From Chloropicon primus (lineage: Eukaryota > Chlorophyta > Chloropicophyceae > Chloropicales > Chloropicaceae): DNA of 64,000 bases. This document shows, in pieces, positions 1-9,866 of this stretch (its first letter is position 1; each line of letters begins with the position of its first letter). The DNA is taken from contig CP060764.1 in assembly GCA_023205875.1 (NCBI GenBank), positions 124,001 through 188,000 of the forward strand, in the 5' to 3' direction. Both the position numbers and the translations under genes were made by a program. The notes under the pieces were generated by a model. It had not been told where the DNA came from, did not search any database, and worked only from the letters and a program-made list of their open reading frames with translations.

Positions 1-314
1 CAGAATTCAAACAGCGAATCGTATTGCTCGACCATGTTCGGGGGAGCTGTCATGAACACGTGCATCGGCGTGTACGCTCCGTGTATGATGCCCCTCGGAA
101 ACACCGGGTAGACTCGCGGCTGGCTTTCGTCCTCGTCGCTGGTGCTCCCGCCGTTCCCGTTCCCGTTCCCGTTCCCGTTCCCGTTCCCGTTGCTGCTTGT
201 GAGCAAAACTCTGCCCCCGTGAGGTCCTTTCTCGGACCACGCTGCGCCCACGGCCAGGCCCTGAGCAAGGCAGACCAGGAGCGTGGCCAACGTCCAAAGC
301 TGCTTCGCCTTCAT
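1..314 (-). CDS. 5' end of a secreted or membrane protein (partial, runs off the left edge)
   Basis: An open reading frame starts at an ATG complementary to 312-314 and stays open to base 1. It begins MKAKQLWTLATLLVCLAQGLAVGA, split here as MKAKQLWTLA and TLLVCLAQGL, a good signal peptide. A run of about seven Asn-Gly pairs follows, encoded by a GGGAAC hexanucleotide repeat (about 153-193), then an acidic stretch and a region with PVFPRG and HVFMTAP. I do not recognise the family. The two other minus-strand frames here are shadows created by the same repeat. Signal peptide and start are well supported; function is unknown. Confidence 0.6.
   Translation of the reverse strand, partial: MKAKQLWTLATLLVCLAQGLAVGAAWSEKGPHGGRVLLTSSNGNGNGNGNGNGNGGSTSDEDESQPRVYPVFPRGIIHGAYTPMHVFMTAPPNMVEQYDSLFEF
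153..193. repeat. Hexanucleotide repeat (GTTCCC)n / (GGGAAC)n
   Basis: About six or seven consecutive units, coding an Asn-Gly tract in the secreted protein on the minus strand. The number of units is likely to vary between strains. Confidence 0.9.
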
Positions 315-1225
315 AGCACTCGGACTGGACCAGTATAATCAATATTGGTGCGTATGTATGTTATGTGTCGTTGAGAGGAAGAGGACGCTGCTTCCCCCCC
401 AAAACGAAAAAGGCGACACTGAAGAAGCCTCCCTCCCTCGCCTCACTTCACTTCGGTGCTGCGCCACGACTTCGTCTTCATGTTCTCTTGCTGAGACCGT
501 GAGCCTGGGTCCCGAACCAGCATTAAACGGACACCAACGCTGACCCGTCCTCGTTTGGACGCCTTTAGGAGTCCGGACTCGACTGGAGGCTTCCCCAAGT
601 CATCCGCGGGACCGAGGTCTCTCGTCTCGACCGCCTTTCCTGTCGCAGGCACTCAGGGGGGGGGACCAAAGCAACACTCTTGTCTGTGGTGGCAAGTATT
701 CAAACTTCCGGACTGGTTGTCCTTGTCCGAGGAAACCTTCACCTTTCTGCGCAAGACGATGTCAGACAATTCAAAAGATCATGCAACGCGACGAGGGACC
801 ATGTTCGGGTTCCAAAGATACCACCTTTGATCCTCCAGGGGGAAAACTTTCTCAAACAAGATGCCACCTTTGGGGGCAGCTCCTCTCCTCCTCTCTCCTC
901 CTTCAGCTTTAGCTTTCTGTCTCCACAGCTTTCCGTCTCCACACGCGCCCCACGGTCTCCACACATATCTAACGACACCGAAAGAACTCCAGAGTTGAAT
1001 TGACTGTTTAGTGTTTGATTCGAGACGTTCCCCTGACGTTCAGCCGCCAGGAAGCGCCGGAGAAGAGGGGAACCGAAGCAGAAGAAACACAGAAACAGAT
1101 CGATCCTTGTCGACGAAGACGAGTCCTTCCTTCCTTGCTTGGTTTTATATTTTTGGTTCACCCTTGAGCTTGAGCTTGAGCTTCATACTCATAACCTAAT
1201 CCCATACTGCTTTCATCTCATCATC
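315..1225. promoter_or_regulatory. Divergent intergenic region
   Basis: It lies between the start of the secreted protein (minus) and NDK (plus), so it should hold both promoters and 5' UTRs. No convincing gene, tRNA or repeat was seen. The region just before NDK has a run of CTTGAG units (about 1160-1185). Confidence 0.5.
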
Positions 1226-1681
1226 ATGTCGAACACGGAGAGGACTTACATCATGATCAAGCCTGACGGCGTCCAGCGCGGACTCATCGGTACGATTATC
1301 CAGAGGTTCGAGCAGAGGGGTTTCATCCTCAGAGGGTTGAAGATGATGAGCGTGGAGAAGTCTCACGCCGAGGCTCATTACGCTGACTTGTCCTCCAAGC
1401 CATTCTTCGGCGGACTCGTCGAGTACATCTGCTCCGCTCCCGTGTGCGCCATGTGCTGGGAGGGAAAGGACGTCGTGAAGACCGGAAGGAAGATCATCGG
1501 CGCCACCAACCCGCTCGCCTCTGAGCCTGGTACCATCCGTGGCGACTTCTGCATCGATGTCGGCCGCAACATCATTCACGGAAGTGACGCCGTCGAGAGC
1601 GCCCAGAAGGAGCTCGCCTTGTGGTTCCCTGATGGAGTCTGCGAGTACGAGCACGCCATGAAGCCATGGATCTACGAGTAA
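1226..1681 (+). CDS. NDK: Nucleoside diphosphate kinase
   Basis: A 151-residue single-exon protein, the usual size for cytosolic NDK. It transfers the gamma phosphate from ATP to other nucleoside diphosphates through a phospho-histidine. Visible hallmarks are the start [16 protein letters not shown], the [13 protein letters not shown] active-site motif with its catalytic His, and the C-terminal WIYE. The start at 1226 (MSNTERTY) is chosen because family homology begins there; the frame upstream is simple-sequence 5' UTR. No targeting peptide is present, so a cytosolic enzyme is expected. The next gene is convergent, about 200 bp downstream. Confidence 0.97.
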   Translation: MSNTERTYIMIKPDGVQRGLIGTIIQRFEQRGFILRGLKMMSVEKSHAEAHYADLSSKPFFGGLVEYICSAPVCAMCWEGKDVVKTGRKIIGATNPLASEPGTIRGDFCIDVGRNIIHGSDAVESAQKELALWFPDGVCEYEHAMKPWIYE

Positions 1682-1881
1682 GTTAACGACAACAACGGCG
1701 GATCCACTCGACCGAGGAAGGGGGGGAGGAGGTGGTTCGTGCGGTTCGTTGCACGTGGACTACAATTCAAGCTTCTTTGAATCTATTTTTGATTTTGTCG
1801 TGAGCACACTTTGGTTTTGGTTTCTTCCTCTCCTCCCTCACCACCCTTTCTCTCTCTCTCTCTCTCTCTGTGCTGCTGCTG

Positions 1882-3291
1882 CTAGTCGGCGGTCCCGAAA
1901 AGTGCGGTGGAGGAGGACTCGAGTTCAAGGTTGGTCCACTCGTGGTACAGGGCCTCGAGGCGCTCCTGCCTCCTCTCGTATTCCTCCCTCGCCCTCTCCT
2001 GCTTGGATCCCCCCTGCACCACTTTTGTTGTGGGGAGCCTGACGTTCGGAATGTTGCTCCTCCGCAAAGCAGAGACTTTCGGGGACCTCTTGGGCTTGCT
2101 CCTTGCCTTCGCTTCCCCTTCCGATGGCGGGATCATCGCCCCCCTGCCCCCCAGTCGAGACGTTCGACCCGCATCAGTCGTACCACCACTCTCCTTCTGG
2201 ATCCCGCTCGCGTCGTGGCTCCTCTGGTTCTCCTTCTGGGCTTCGTTGGATTCCACGATCAGCATCTCCTCCAGCACGTTCCTCGTCAGCGCCTTCAAGG
2301 AAGACGCGAGCTCGTGCTTTGTGATCTTGCTCGTATCCGTCTCCCCCACGCTCGCGCGCCTCTTCTCCTGCACCTTTGGTCCGGCTTCATGTGCCGCCGT
2401 CGTCGCCTTCCGTTGGGACGCACCACTCTTCGCCCTCCTCGCCGTCGCGGAGGAAGTCTTCCCCACTTTCAGGATGACCTTCTCCAGTTTTGTCGCCACC
2501 TTGCCCTCCAAGACCTTGAGCCTTTCCCTGTATTCTTCGCTAAGCCTGGACTCGATCATCCGAAGCCTCTCCTCCCACCGCCTGTTCAGGGCTTTCAGCT
2601 GCTTCTCGTGCCGCTTCTGCATTCTCGACTCGAGCTCCTCCATGGAATCTCTCACGAGCTGAGCCACCGCTTCGGCGCCCATGGCCTTCTCCCTCTGCTC
2701 CACTTCTCCCTCTCCCTCTTCCTCTTCCGCCACCGGGGAGGCTTGGATGGCCTGCTCCACCGTGCAGTTGTTGCAAGACACGACGTCGTCGCTCTCGGTG
2801 CTCGACGCCGCGCTCTTCGATTCCATGGTTCTCAGCCGCTCCTCCACATCCTCCAAGCTCTTGTCAAGCGTCTGCTTCAGCAGGCCTTCCTGCTCCTCGG
2901 CGAACTCCTGCGTCGTCTTCACGAGGTTTGCTAACGTCACCAGCTTCTTCTCATTCTCCCGAATCCGCTTCTCCTGCAAGTCCAACGTCTTGTCAAGCCT
3001 GGTCTTCGTCTCCTCCTCCTCCTTCAGCTTTGTCTCCAGCTCCGTCTCCCTCTGCTTGGCCTCGTGCAACGCGAGCCTCTCCTTCAGTTTCAGCCTGTGC
3101 TCCGCGTCCGCCTCCTTCCTCTTCCTCTCCACCTCTGTCTTGAACACCTCCGTCTCAAGGAATCGGATGTACTCGTCCTCGTCCGCCTGGCTCCTGGACT
3201 TCACGCTGCTGCTGCTCGTGCAGCAGCTCTCCTGGCTTCGCTTCAGCATGCTCGAGTAGCTGCTCGAGTCAGAGTACGAAGAGTCCTTCAT
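1882..3291 (-). CDS. Coiled-coil protein of unknown function
   Basis: About 469 residues from the chosen ATG at 3291 (MKDSSYSDSSS). The frame stays open upstream to 3393, but that extension is hydrophobic and looks like 5' UTR. After a Ser-rich start there is a long charged coiled coil (roughly residues 35-300, with short breaks) rich in Glu, Lys and Arg heptads. It includes a small VSCNNC motif, then a basic Ser-rich low-complexity region, and a final coil with EREEYERRQERLE-type composition. No enzymatic domain is visible. It may be a cytoskeletal or basal-body component, but this is only inferred from the coiled coil. It is transcribed divergently from the flagellar gene CFAP53. Confidence 0.75.
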   Translation of the reverse strand: MKDSSYSDSSSYSSMLKRSQESCCTSSSSVKSRSQADEDEYIRFLETEVFKTEVERKRKEADAEHRLKLKERLALHEAKQRETELETKLKEEEETKTRLDKTLDLQEKRIRENEKKLVTLANLVKTTQEFAEEQEGLLKQTLDKSLEDVEERLRTMESKSAASSTESDDVVSCNNCTVEQAIQASPVAEEEEGEGEVEQREKAMGAEAVAQLVRDSMEELESRMQKRHEKQLKALNRRWEERLRMIESRLSEEYRERLKVLEGKVATKLEKVILKVGKTSSATARRAKSGASQRKATTAAHEAGPKVQEKRRASVGETDTSKITKHELASSLKALTRNVLEEMLIVESNEAQKENQRSHDASGIQKESGGTTDAGRTSRLGGRGAMIPPSEGEAKARSKPKRSPKVSALRRSNIPNVRLPTTKVVQGGSKQERAREEYERRQERLEALYHEWTNLELESSSTALFGTAD

Positions 3292-4075
3292 GACGCCGTT
3301 GTCGTCCAAGATCCAAAGGCAAACTTGGTCAAGGACAGCAACAACACGCAAGATGCCAGTGCCAAGGCCCCCAAAGAATAATGACAATAACAATGAGGGG
3401 ATCCAATCAATCTAACCACAATCGATAAGTCGATCAGCTCGCTCCTTCCTCTGCCCCGAGGTTAAAGGCACGGGGGTGTGGAAAGGGGGCAAGTGTGCGT
3501 GGGCCGCCTGGCGAGTTTTCCAACAAAAGTGATCAATGCCGGTGCCAAGGGGCTTCCGTGGCGGGACGTGAAATCGATCCAATCGATCCAATCGATCCAA
3601 GAGAGCGCCTTGGGCTGTCCTCTCCGTCCTTTTGGGTTTGATCTGGATGGCGCGAAAGTCTCTGTCTCTGTCTCTCTCCCCCATGGAGACCTTTGATCAA
3701 CATTCAAATTCGCAAATTTCTCGCGTGATCAACATTCAAATTCGCAAATTTCTCGCGTTGATCAAATTTTTGGTTTGCCCGTTGACCTCAAGGATGGGTG
3801 TGTAGGATGGAAGAAGTACAAGGGAGAGGAGGGACGGATTGAAGGACCACCGAGAACCGAGCGGGGAGTGATCAGGGTGACCTCAGCGTGATCAGACGAC
3901 CTCAGGACAAGGGTAGCCAACGGGAGGAACCCTACCTTGACTGCTGGTGGAAGCCAAGAGGAAAGAGGACACAATACGATACCAGGAGTGTTCGGCCTTG
4001 GCGGTCTTGAGTAGAGTAGAGTAGGAACGTTGCGACAGGGCTTGACGGTGCTCAAGGACGCGTAGAGAAGGAACC
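3292..4075. promoter_or_regulatory. Divergent intergenic region with short tandem repeats
   Basis: Promoter space between the coiled-coil gene (minus) and CFAP53 (plus). It contains a run of ATCGATCCA units (about 3572-3600) and a perfect 32-bp tandem duplication (listed separately). No gene was seen. Confidence 0.5.
3695..3758. repeat. Perfect 32-bp tandem duplication
   Basis: Two exact adjacent copies, 3695-3726 and 3727-3758, each starting GATCAACATTC and ending CTCGCGT. A third partial copy (TGATCAAATT) follows. The units are AT-rich compared with the surroundings and lie about 320 bp upstream of CFAP53. Confidence 0.9.
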
Positions 4076-5758
4076 ATGATGAAACCCGTAAGTGCGAGAC
4101 GAGTTTGGGGGAGTCACTCTTCCGTGGTGGTGGCGAAGGGGACGTAGAGCCCCTGCAGACCCTTTCGAAGAAGTCTCCTTTGCTGGCAGGTCACCGTTTG
4201 GTCTTTCTAACAAGCTCGTTCAAAAACTTTTTTTCTCCCCCTCGTCGGTGCGCTTGCCCCTCGCGTGTGTGTTTGTTTGCTTGCAAAATGGTGGCGCCCC
4301 CCGCAGAAGCACTACATCCCTCCTGATGCGCGCATCATCAAGCTGCGTAATTATGAGGACAACCTCAAGAATATGCAGGACATCGTCAAGTACAACGAGA
4401 AGAGAGGGGAGCTTGCCTTGTGGGAGCAGAAGACGGACGCGAACATAAAGAAGAACGAAGTTCGCAAGCGCTATGAGGCGATCATGGCGAGGGCCGAGCA
4501 CGAGCTCGAGGACAGGAGGCTGAGGCTGAGGTCGCTCCTCCAGCTCGAGCAGGCTTCCCTGCAGCAGGAGCTCGAGTCTCAGAGGGTCAACCCCGCGGAG
4601 TACAGAAAGATGAGAGCCGAGAAGGCGAGAAAGCTGGCTCAGGCCCGGGAGATGGAGAGGCAGCAGCTCGCCAGCGAGCTCATCATGAAGCAGTGGAAGG
4701 AAGGCTGCGATCCTTTGAGGCACCTCGAGTCGAAGCAGCTCCTCATGAACGTGGTGAAGGTTCAGAAGCAGCAGCTGCTTGACAAGGGCAAGAAGGAGAA
4801 GGAGGAGCAAGAGAAGGACGCGATCTTCGACCTGTATTCCGAGCAGGCTAGGGCGAAGCAGGAGCAGAAGGAGAAGGAGGACCAGGCGCTGAGGCTGAAG
4901 ATGGACGAGGAGGCCAAGCTCATTCTCGACCAGCAGGTGAAGGAAAGGACCAAGCAGAGGGAGTACGTCGAGGAGGTACGTCAGATGGAGATTGCGGACC
5001 TCAAGTCCAAGTGGGCCGACGAGGCCGAGCAGCAGAAGAAGCAGGACCTCATCCAGCACCACAAGAACCAGGCCCTTGGCGAGGAGCTCCGGGCCTTCAA
5101 CACCATGAAGCAGAACGAGGCCAAGATCTTGCTGGAGAAGGAGAGGGAGGAGGACAGGAGGATTGTGCAGGAGGCCATCGCCAAGGCCAAGGAGGATGAG
5201 CAGAAGGAGAAGGAGATCTCCGAGAGGCAGAGGGACGATGCCAGAAAGTACAGGGAGCACCTCAAGATCCAGATGCAGAAGGAGCATGAGGACGAGACGG
5301 AGAGGGACATTCTCATCGCTCAGGCGGAGAAGGAGCAGTGGGCGAAGATCGAGGCTGTCAGGAAGGCCCAGGAGGACGCCAGGAACAAGCTCATGGAGGA
5401 AGTCATCGAGAGCAGGAACCAGCAGATCGCGAAGAAGAGGAACGACAAGATGATGGAGCTCCACGACAGAGAGAAGGACCGAGTGAGAATTCTCGACGAG
5501 CTCCAGACTTTGGACGAAATCGAGAAGGAGTCTCTCGCCAGGGTGAAGGCCGAGAGGAAGCAGCACCAGCTCGACATCCAAGCCCAGATCGTAGCAAAGG
5601 AGGTCCACAGGGACCAGACGCGAAAATTCGAGGAGTTGGAGCACGAGCTTGCCCTCGAATCGGAGAGGAAGTACAAGTCCATCATAGACAACCTCCTGCA
5701 AAACCAAGGGGAGCCAAACACCTACTTTGGGAGAAAGACTTCCAAGTGGTACACATGA
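4076..5758 (+). CDS. CFAP53: Cilia- and flagella-associated protein 53 (CCDC11 family)
   Basis: Two exons: 4076-4087 and 4307-5758, 487 residues. The first exon codes only MMKP and ends in a perfect GTAAGT donor; the acceptor is CCCCGCAG before KHYIPPDARI. The protein is an almost continuous charged coiled coil of the trichohyalin-plectin-homology type (roughly residues 80-450). The pattern WKEGCDPLRHLES followed by QKQQL, and a late LMEEVIESRNQQI block, match CFAP53. In other organisms CFAP53 is a microtubule inner protein of axonemal doublets and is needed for ciliary motility. Length agrees with the family (about 510 in human). CFAP45-like paralogues share the fold, so the exact orthology is likely but not certain. 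Confidence 0.8.
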
Positions 5759-5957
5759 GCGCTTGCCGGCAGGGAGAAAAAACTGCTGGATGATGACCAC
5801 GCTAATTCTAGTCCTGTAATATCAATCAAAACAATCCACATATAATTACTTTAAGAAGCCCCGAATTGGGTCGTCTCAAAAACAAGCAACCTTCTCTCGT
5901 GCTCCGCTCCCAGTGAGGAAGGATCGCAAAAACCACCAGCACCACCACCACGCTCAC

Positions 5958-7024
5958 TCACGTGTGCACCCAGTCGACCTTGACGTTCTTGCGTCCCTTC
6001 AGGTACTTGTCGATGGCCATGGCCGCGATGCACCCGTCGGCCGCCGCGACGACGACCTGCTTGTACGGCGTGTTCCGGATGTCACCGATAGCGTAGACTC
6101 CCGGCTGGTTGGTGGCCATCTCCTCGTTGACCTTGATGCCGCTCTCGTGGTTCCCCTCCTTGTTGAACTCGAGGCCAGACGCTTGGCAGAAGTCCGTGAT
6201 GGGCAACTGCCCGGCCACATACACGAACACTCCCGTCACTGCCAGCTGCTCTGGCTCTTCCACGTCCCTCTGCTTAAAAACGACGCCGGTCACCCCGCTG
6301 TCGTCCCCATCAATGCTCAGCAAGCGGCTGCTCTTCCAGTGCTTCACGTTGTCGCACGCCAACAGGTCATCCGCGAAGGGCACGCCGGTAGGATCCTTCC
6401 CGGTGATCCAGTGGACCGTGCCCGCAAACTTGGTCAGGAACTGGGCCTCCTCCACGGCCTCTTGCGTCACCCCCACCACCGCGACCTCGGCACCTCGGTA
6501 GAAGGCGCCGTCGCAGGTCGCGCAGTAGCTCACGCCCCGGCCGAGGTAGGTGTCCTCCCCCTTGAACGAGGCCTTGCGCCCCATCGCCCCCGACGCCAGC
6601 ACGAGGGCCCGGGCCTTGAACGTGACATCCGGGGTGTACACGTACTTGTACTCGCCCTGGCTGTCCACGAGGAACACCTGCGCCCTCCGGTAGTCCGTGC
6701 CGTAGTCCACGGCCTGCTTCACCATCTCGTCCAGGAGCTGCTGCCCGGGCATCGTCTTGTCCACTCCCGGGTAGTTCGCGATGGTCGAAGTGATGGCCAG
6801 AGCACCCGTCGTGTTGTTCTTGTCCAGGACTATGGTCTTGAGGTCTGCCCTCGACGTGTAGAGCGCGCAAGTGCACCCCGCAGGTCCTCCCCCCACAATG
6901 CACACGTCGCACTCCACCTCCTCCGGCTTGGACACAGCCACCGGCCCGATCCTCCTCCCCGCTGCCAACGCCACAACGCCAAAACCACCACGACGAAGCC
7001 ATCCCGCGACGATGCCGCCACCAA

Positions 7025-7056
<32 letters not shown>

Positions 7057-7244
7057 ACCGATATGCCGAAGACGCGTGACGCGTGGCGGATTGGCACTCC
7101 CTCTCTTCGGGCCGAGTGCACTCCTCTCCCCAGTCGTCGTCGTCGAGTCGTCGTCATCGTCATGGTGGTGGTGGTGGTGGTGGTGGTGGAAGAAGCATTC
7201 CAACAGGTTGAGCCACCCCACTGCCTCTGCATCCCTCCCCTCAT
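5958..7244 (-). CDS. Thioredoxin reductase-like flavoprotein lacking NADPH-binding motifs (DTR/FFTR-like), organelle-targeted
   Basis: About 428 residues from the ATG at 7244. The frame is open to 7340, but that extra part is encoded by an AATGC repeat. The N-terminal 110 residues are Arg/Ser-rich with a Thr run, a likely organelle targeting region. The flavoprotein starts at CDVCIVGGGPAG (FAD P-loop), has the redox centre YCATCDGAF, and ends with the second FAD motif GVYAIGDIRNTPYKQ. At the place of the usual GGGDSA NADPH loop the sequence reads VGVTQEAVEEA, and the arginines that normally hold the 2'-phosphate are replaced by WITGKDPTG. This combination is known from deeply rooted thioredoxin reductases of cyanobacteria and algae and from ferredoxin-dependent flavin thioredoxin reductases. 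I infer a plastid reductase not using NADPH. Convergent with CFAP53. Confidence 0.85.
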
Positions 7245-7991
7245 CTCGCCTCCCCTTCCGTAAAACAAACCACACCGGGACAAGCCAATGCCAAACCCAA
7301 GGGTCCTCCTCCTCCTCCTTCGCAATGCAATGCAATGCAATGCAATTCAATTCAATCAAACAAGGTCAATCCAACCAAACAACCAAATGCGATGCGATGC
7401 GATGCAGATGAGTGGAGTGGAGTGGAGTGGAGTGGAGTGGAGTTGCCGGTTCCGGTTCCGGTTCCGGTGCTTGTGCTGGTGACGCTCCTCTCTCTCTCTC
7501 TCTCTCTCTCTCTCAAGAGGATAGAATCAGAATCTCTAGAGCTGTTTTCAGCCGCTAGTTTTGTATCGTCTAAAGGGTGTACCAACCTGACGGAGTGTAC
7601 ACTCATTGTGAGACACGAGAGAAGTTGAGTTGTGGATAGAACGCCGATACCTTTGGGACGAGGGGGAGTGTTCGACGCGAGGAGGAGGTTGCTTGGGACG
7701 ATAGTGGGGTCTAACGAGAACGCTGAGAGATTTATCGAGTCGAGATCTTTCCGTCGACACCTCGCTTGTTGGATTTGGTGAAGGATTGACGACGGGAGGT
7801 GAGGTGAGGTGAGGTGAGGTGTGGTGAGGTTCCAGAACAGAAGGGTGTCCTGGGCTGGGAGTTGGTGGGTGAGGTTCTGGGTTCGCGCGAGGGAGGGACG
7901 AGAGCGGCGAGGGAGGCATCGGAGAGTGAGAGAGCGTCGTCTCGAGAGCGTTCCGTCGACCCCAGCGACCACCCGTCGGGCGGAGAGCAAC
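7245..7991. repeat. Divergent spacer packed with microsatellites
   Basis: Between the reductase (minus) and the homeodomain-like gene (plus). It contains (AATGC)n at about 7322-7345, GATGC units at about 7388-7405, (GTGGA)n at about 7408-7442, (CCGGTT)n at about 7445-7467, (CT)n at about 7489-7514 and (GTGAG)n at about 7798-7820. No gene is supported, and the antisense reading frames are repeat-driven. Confidence 0.7.
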
Positions 7992-8789
7992 ATGAGAGAG
8001 GGGTTGGTCGGATTAGCGAGGAGGCCTGGGAGGTCTGCGTGGGTGAAGGGGGACGGCGGAGGCGTCGCTGGAGTGGCGAGGAGGGGGGAAGGCTTGCGAG
8101 GGAGGAGGGCGAGGGGCGCGGAGGTTCGGGAGTGGGGCGTGGCTTGCAGGTTTGGGGCGAGGGCCGTGCCTCGGGAGGGCACCTCGGGGGGGTTGAGCTT
8201 TGGGGGAGGGGAAGACGACGACAAGGTGGCTTCCGGGGGCGGGGCTCAAGAGGGGAGGCTTCCGCTGTACACGAGCTTTTCTGACGCCCTGGAGCCGTGG
8301 CAGCTCTTGCTCTTGGAGGAGGCGTACTCCACCTCGAGCAGGCGGAAAGTCTCGGTGACGGGCCTATCCGAGGAGTGCAAGCTGAGCAGGACGCAGGTGC
8401 TTGGGTGGCTCAAGTCCCGGTCGACGATGAGCGACGACCAGGTGTCGACCATCCGCGCCACTTGCCTGGCGGCCATCGAGAGGGAGGAGAGGCTCGAGGA
8501 GACTTACAAGAAGAAAAAAGCGAAGAAGGCGTTCGCGGACCTCAGCCTTGAGGAGCGCAAGCAGGCCAGGGTCAAGGAGCAAAAGATGAGCCCGCTCGCT
8601 GTCAAGACCCTCCTCAAGTTCTGGGGCAGGAACAAGAACCCCAGCTGGCAGAACATCAACGACATCGCGAGGATGACGAAGCTGAGTCCTGCTGTCGTCA
8701 GGGGCTGGTTCAACGACAGGAAGGAGACCTCCTCCTCGCACTCCAGGTCCGCTGGCAGCAGGAGGAGAAGGAAAAGGACCAAGATCTGA
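7992..8789 (+). CDS. Protein with two homeodomain-like helix-turn-helix modules
   Basis: 265 residues from ATG 7992. The first 60 or so are Arg/Gly-rich with almost no acids (MREGLVGLARRPGR), resembling an organelle transit peptide. Two homeobox-like segments follow: LEPWQLLLLEEAY to VLGWLKSR, and SPLAVKTLLKFWGRNKNPSWQNI split by an INDIARMTKLS helix and ending VRGWFNDRKE. The second carries the WFxxRK recognition-helix signature of homeodomains. The tail is a basic RRRRKRTKI, possibly an NLS. Plants have a chloroplast-located homeodomain-like protein (OCP3), so an organelle nucleoid or RNA role is possible. A nuclear transcription factor is the alternative. Confidence 0.7.
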   Translation: MREGLVGLARRPGRSAWVKGDGGGVAGVARRGEGLRGRRARGAEVREWGVACRFGARAVPREGTSGGLSFGGGEDDDKVASGGGAQEGRLPLYTSFSDALEPWQLLLLEEAYSTSSRRKVSVTGLSEECKLSRTQVLGWLKSRSTMSDDQVSTIRATCLAAIEREERLEETYKKKKAKKAFADLSLEERKQARVKEQKMSPLAVKTLLKFWGRNKNPSWQNINDIARMTKLSPAVVRGWFNDRKETSSSHSRSAGSRRRRKRTKI

Positions 8790-9141
8790 CGCGGATCCCA
8801 GCGCCAGGGTCCACACACACACACACACACCAAAGCAAAACATTTTGTTTCCAATATCATATTTATGTATAAGAGAATCACACTCACACAAACTTCTTCT
8901 TCTTCGCCACCATCCGTGTTGCTTTTCGTGCCGCTGGCCACGACAAGAGGCAGGGAAGGGCGAGAAGGGATCATCGATCAAACCCTTCCTCCTCCTCCTC
9001 CTCCTCCTTCCTCCATGGAATGGACTCTCTCTCCTCCTCCTCCCAATCTCCCCTCCCTTATCCGTCCTCGTCATCTGTGGCTGTCAATGGCTCAGCAGCA
9101 GAGCAGTGTCGAGCAGAGTCGAGCAGAGTCGCGCGCGCGCG
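8790..9141. other. Short spacer with (CA)n and CTC repeats
   Basis: A (CA)n run at about 8811-8831, a CTC-rich tract at about 8987-9015, and GAGCAGAGTC repeats at about 9104-9130 just before the next start. No gene was seen. Confidence 0.5.
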
Positions 9142-9828
9142 ATGCAAGGGTCGAGGAGCGTGTTGGTGAGGCGGAAGGGAGGGTTGTGGGGTCGGACGAC
9201 GACCCTCTCGAGGGTCACGAACGCCGTCGGCCGTCGACCCGAGTCCCTGGCGAGGAGGGACTCGAGCATCGCCAGGGCGGCGAGGGACTATCCCAGCGAC
9301 GGGGGCTCGGAGGACTACCTTTCGGATGGTGGTGCTGGTGATGCGGGGAGGGAGGAGCTCATCCGCAAGCTGAACGCCTCGCTCGACTGCGGGCCGGAGC
9401 CCATGAGCGGCGAAGAGCTCAAGGGTTTGATCATGGAGCGGTACGGCCGGCTTTACGATACGCGGATCTGCAAGCGACGTGATGGCCTCGGAAAGATGAG
9501 GCTGTACCTCCAAGTGATGTGGAAGTACCTGGGCCAGCGGTCCTTTCCCATGACGGAGGAGAGGTACGACGAGCAGCTCGGCGCTGTGGCGGAGCTCATA
9601 AGCGAGTGGGGCTGCGCGGACCAAATCAGGAAGGAGATCATCGAATGTGAAAAGAACCCAATCCTCGACACGGTAAGTTTGTGGAAGAATCCTTTGTCTT
9701 CTCGACGATTTCCTCGAGGCTGACTTTCGCCGATTGTCCGCTCCCTTTCGCACGCTTCGAAGACTGGGGCAAACGCCGTTATGATTGCCTTGGACGTTCA
9801 GGACGGGATGATGGACGAGTTCTTCTGA
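9142..9828 (+). CDS. DUF3067 family plastid protein
   Basis: Two exons: 9142-9672 and 9763-9828, 198 residues. The N-terminus from MQGSRSVLVRRKGG is basic and suits a transit peptide. The conserved block includes RYGRLYDTRICKR, MRLYLQVMWKYLGQRSFP, ISEWGCADQIR and, in the second exon, NAVMIALDVQDGMMDEFF. These match DUF3067 proteins of cyanobacteria and plastids. The intron has GTAAGT and an AAG acceptor. The exact role of DUF3067 is not settled; its presence points to a photosynthetic organism. The start is set at the first ATG after repetitive leader sequence. Confidence 0.85.
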
Positions 9829-9866
9829 TAAGAAGGGGGGTTAGGGGTCAGAATAATTTTGTAACT

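Noticed and set aside
1870-2934. Plus-strand frames opposite the coiled-coil gene
   Set aside because: Their Leu/Arg/Ser-rich composition mirrors the coiled coil; no known domain.
4220-5800. Long minus-strand reading frame opposite CFAP53 (Leu-rich)
   Set aside because: It is the antisense of a Glu/Lys/Gln-rich coiled coil; the composition is a mirror artefact and CFAP53 explains the locus.
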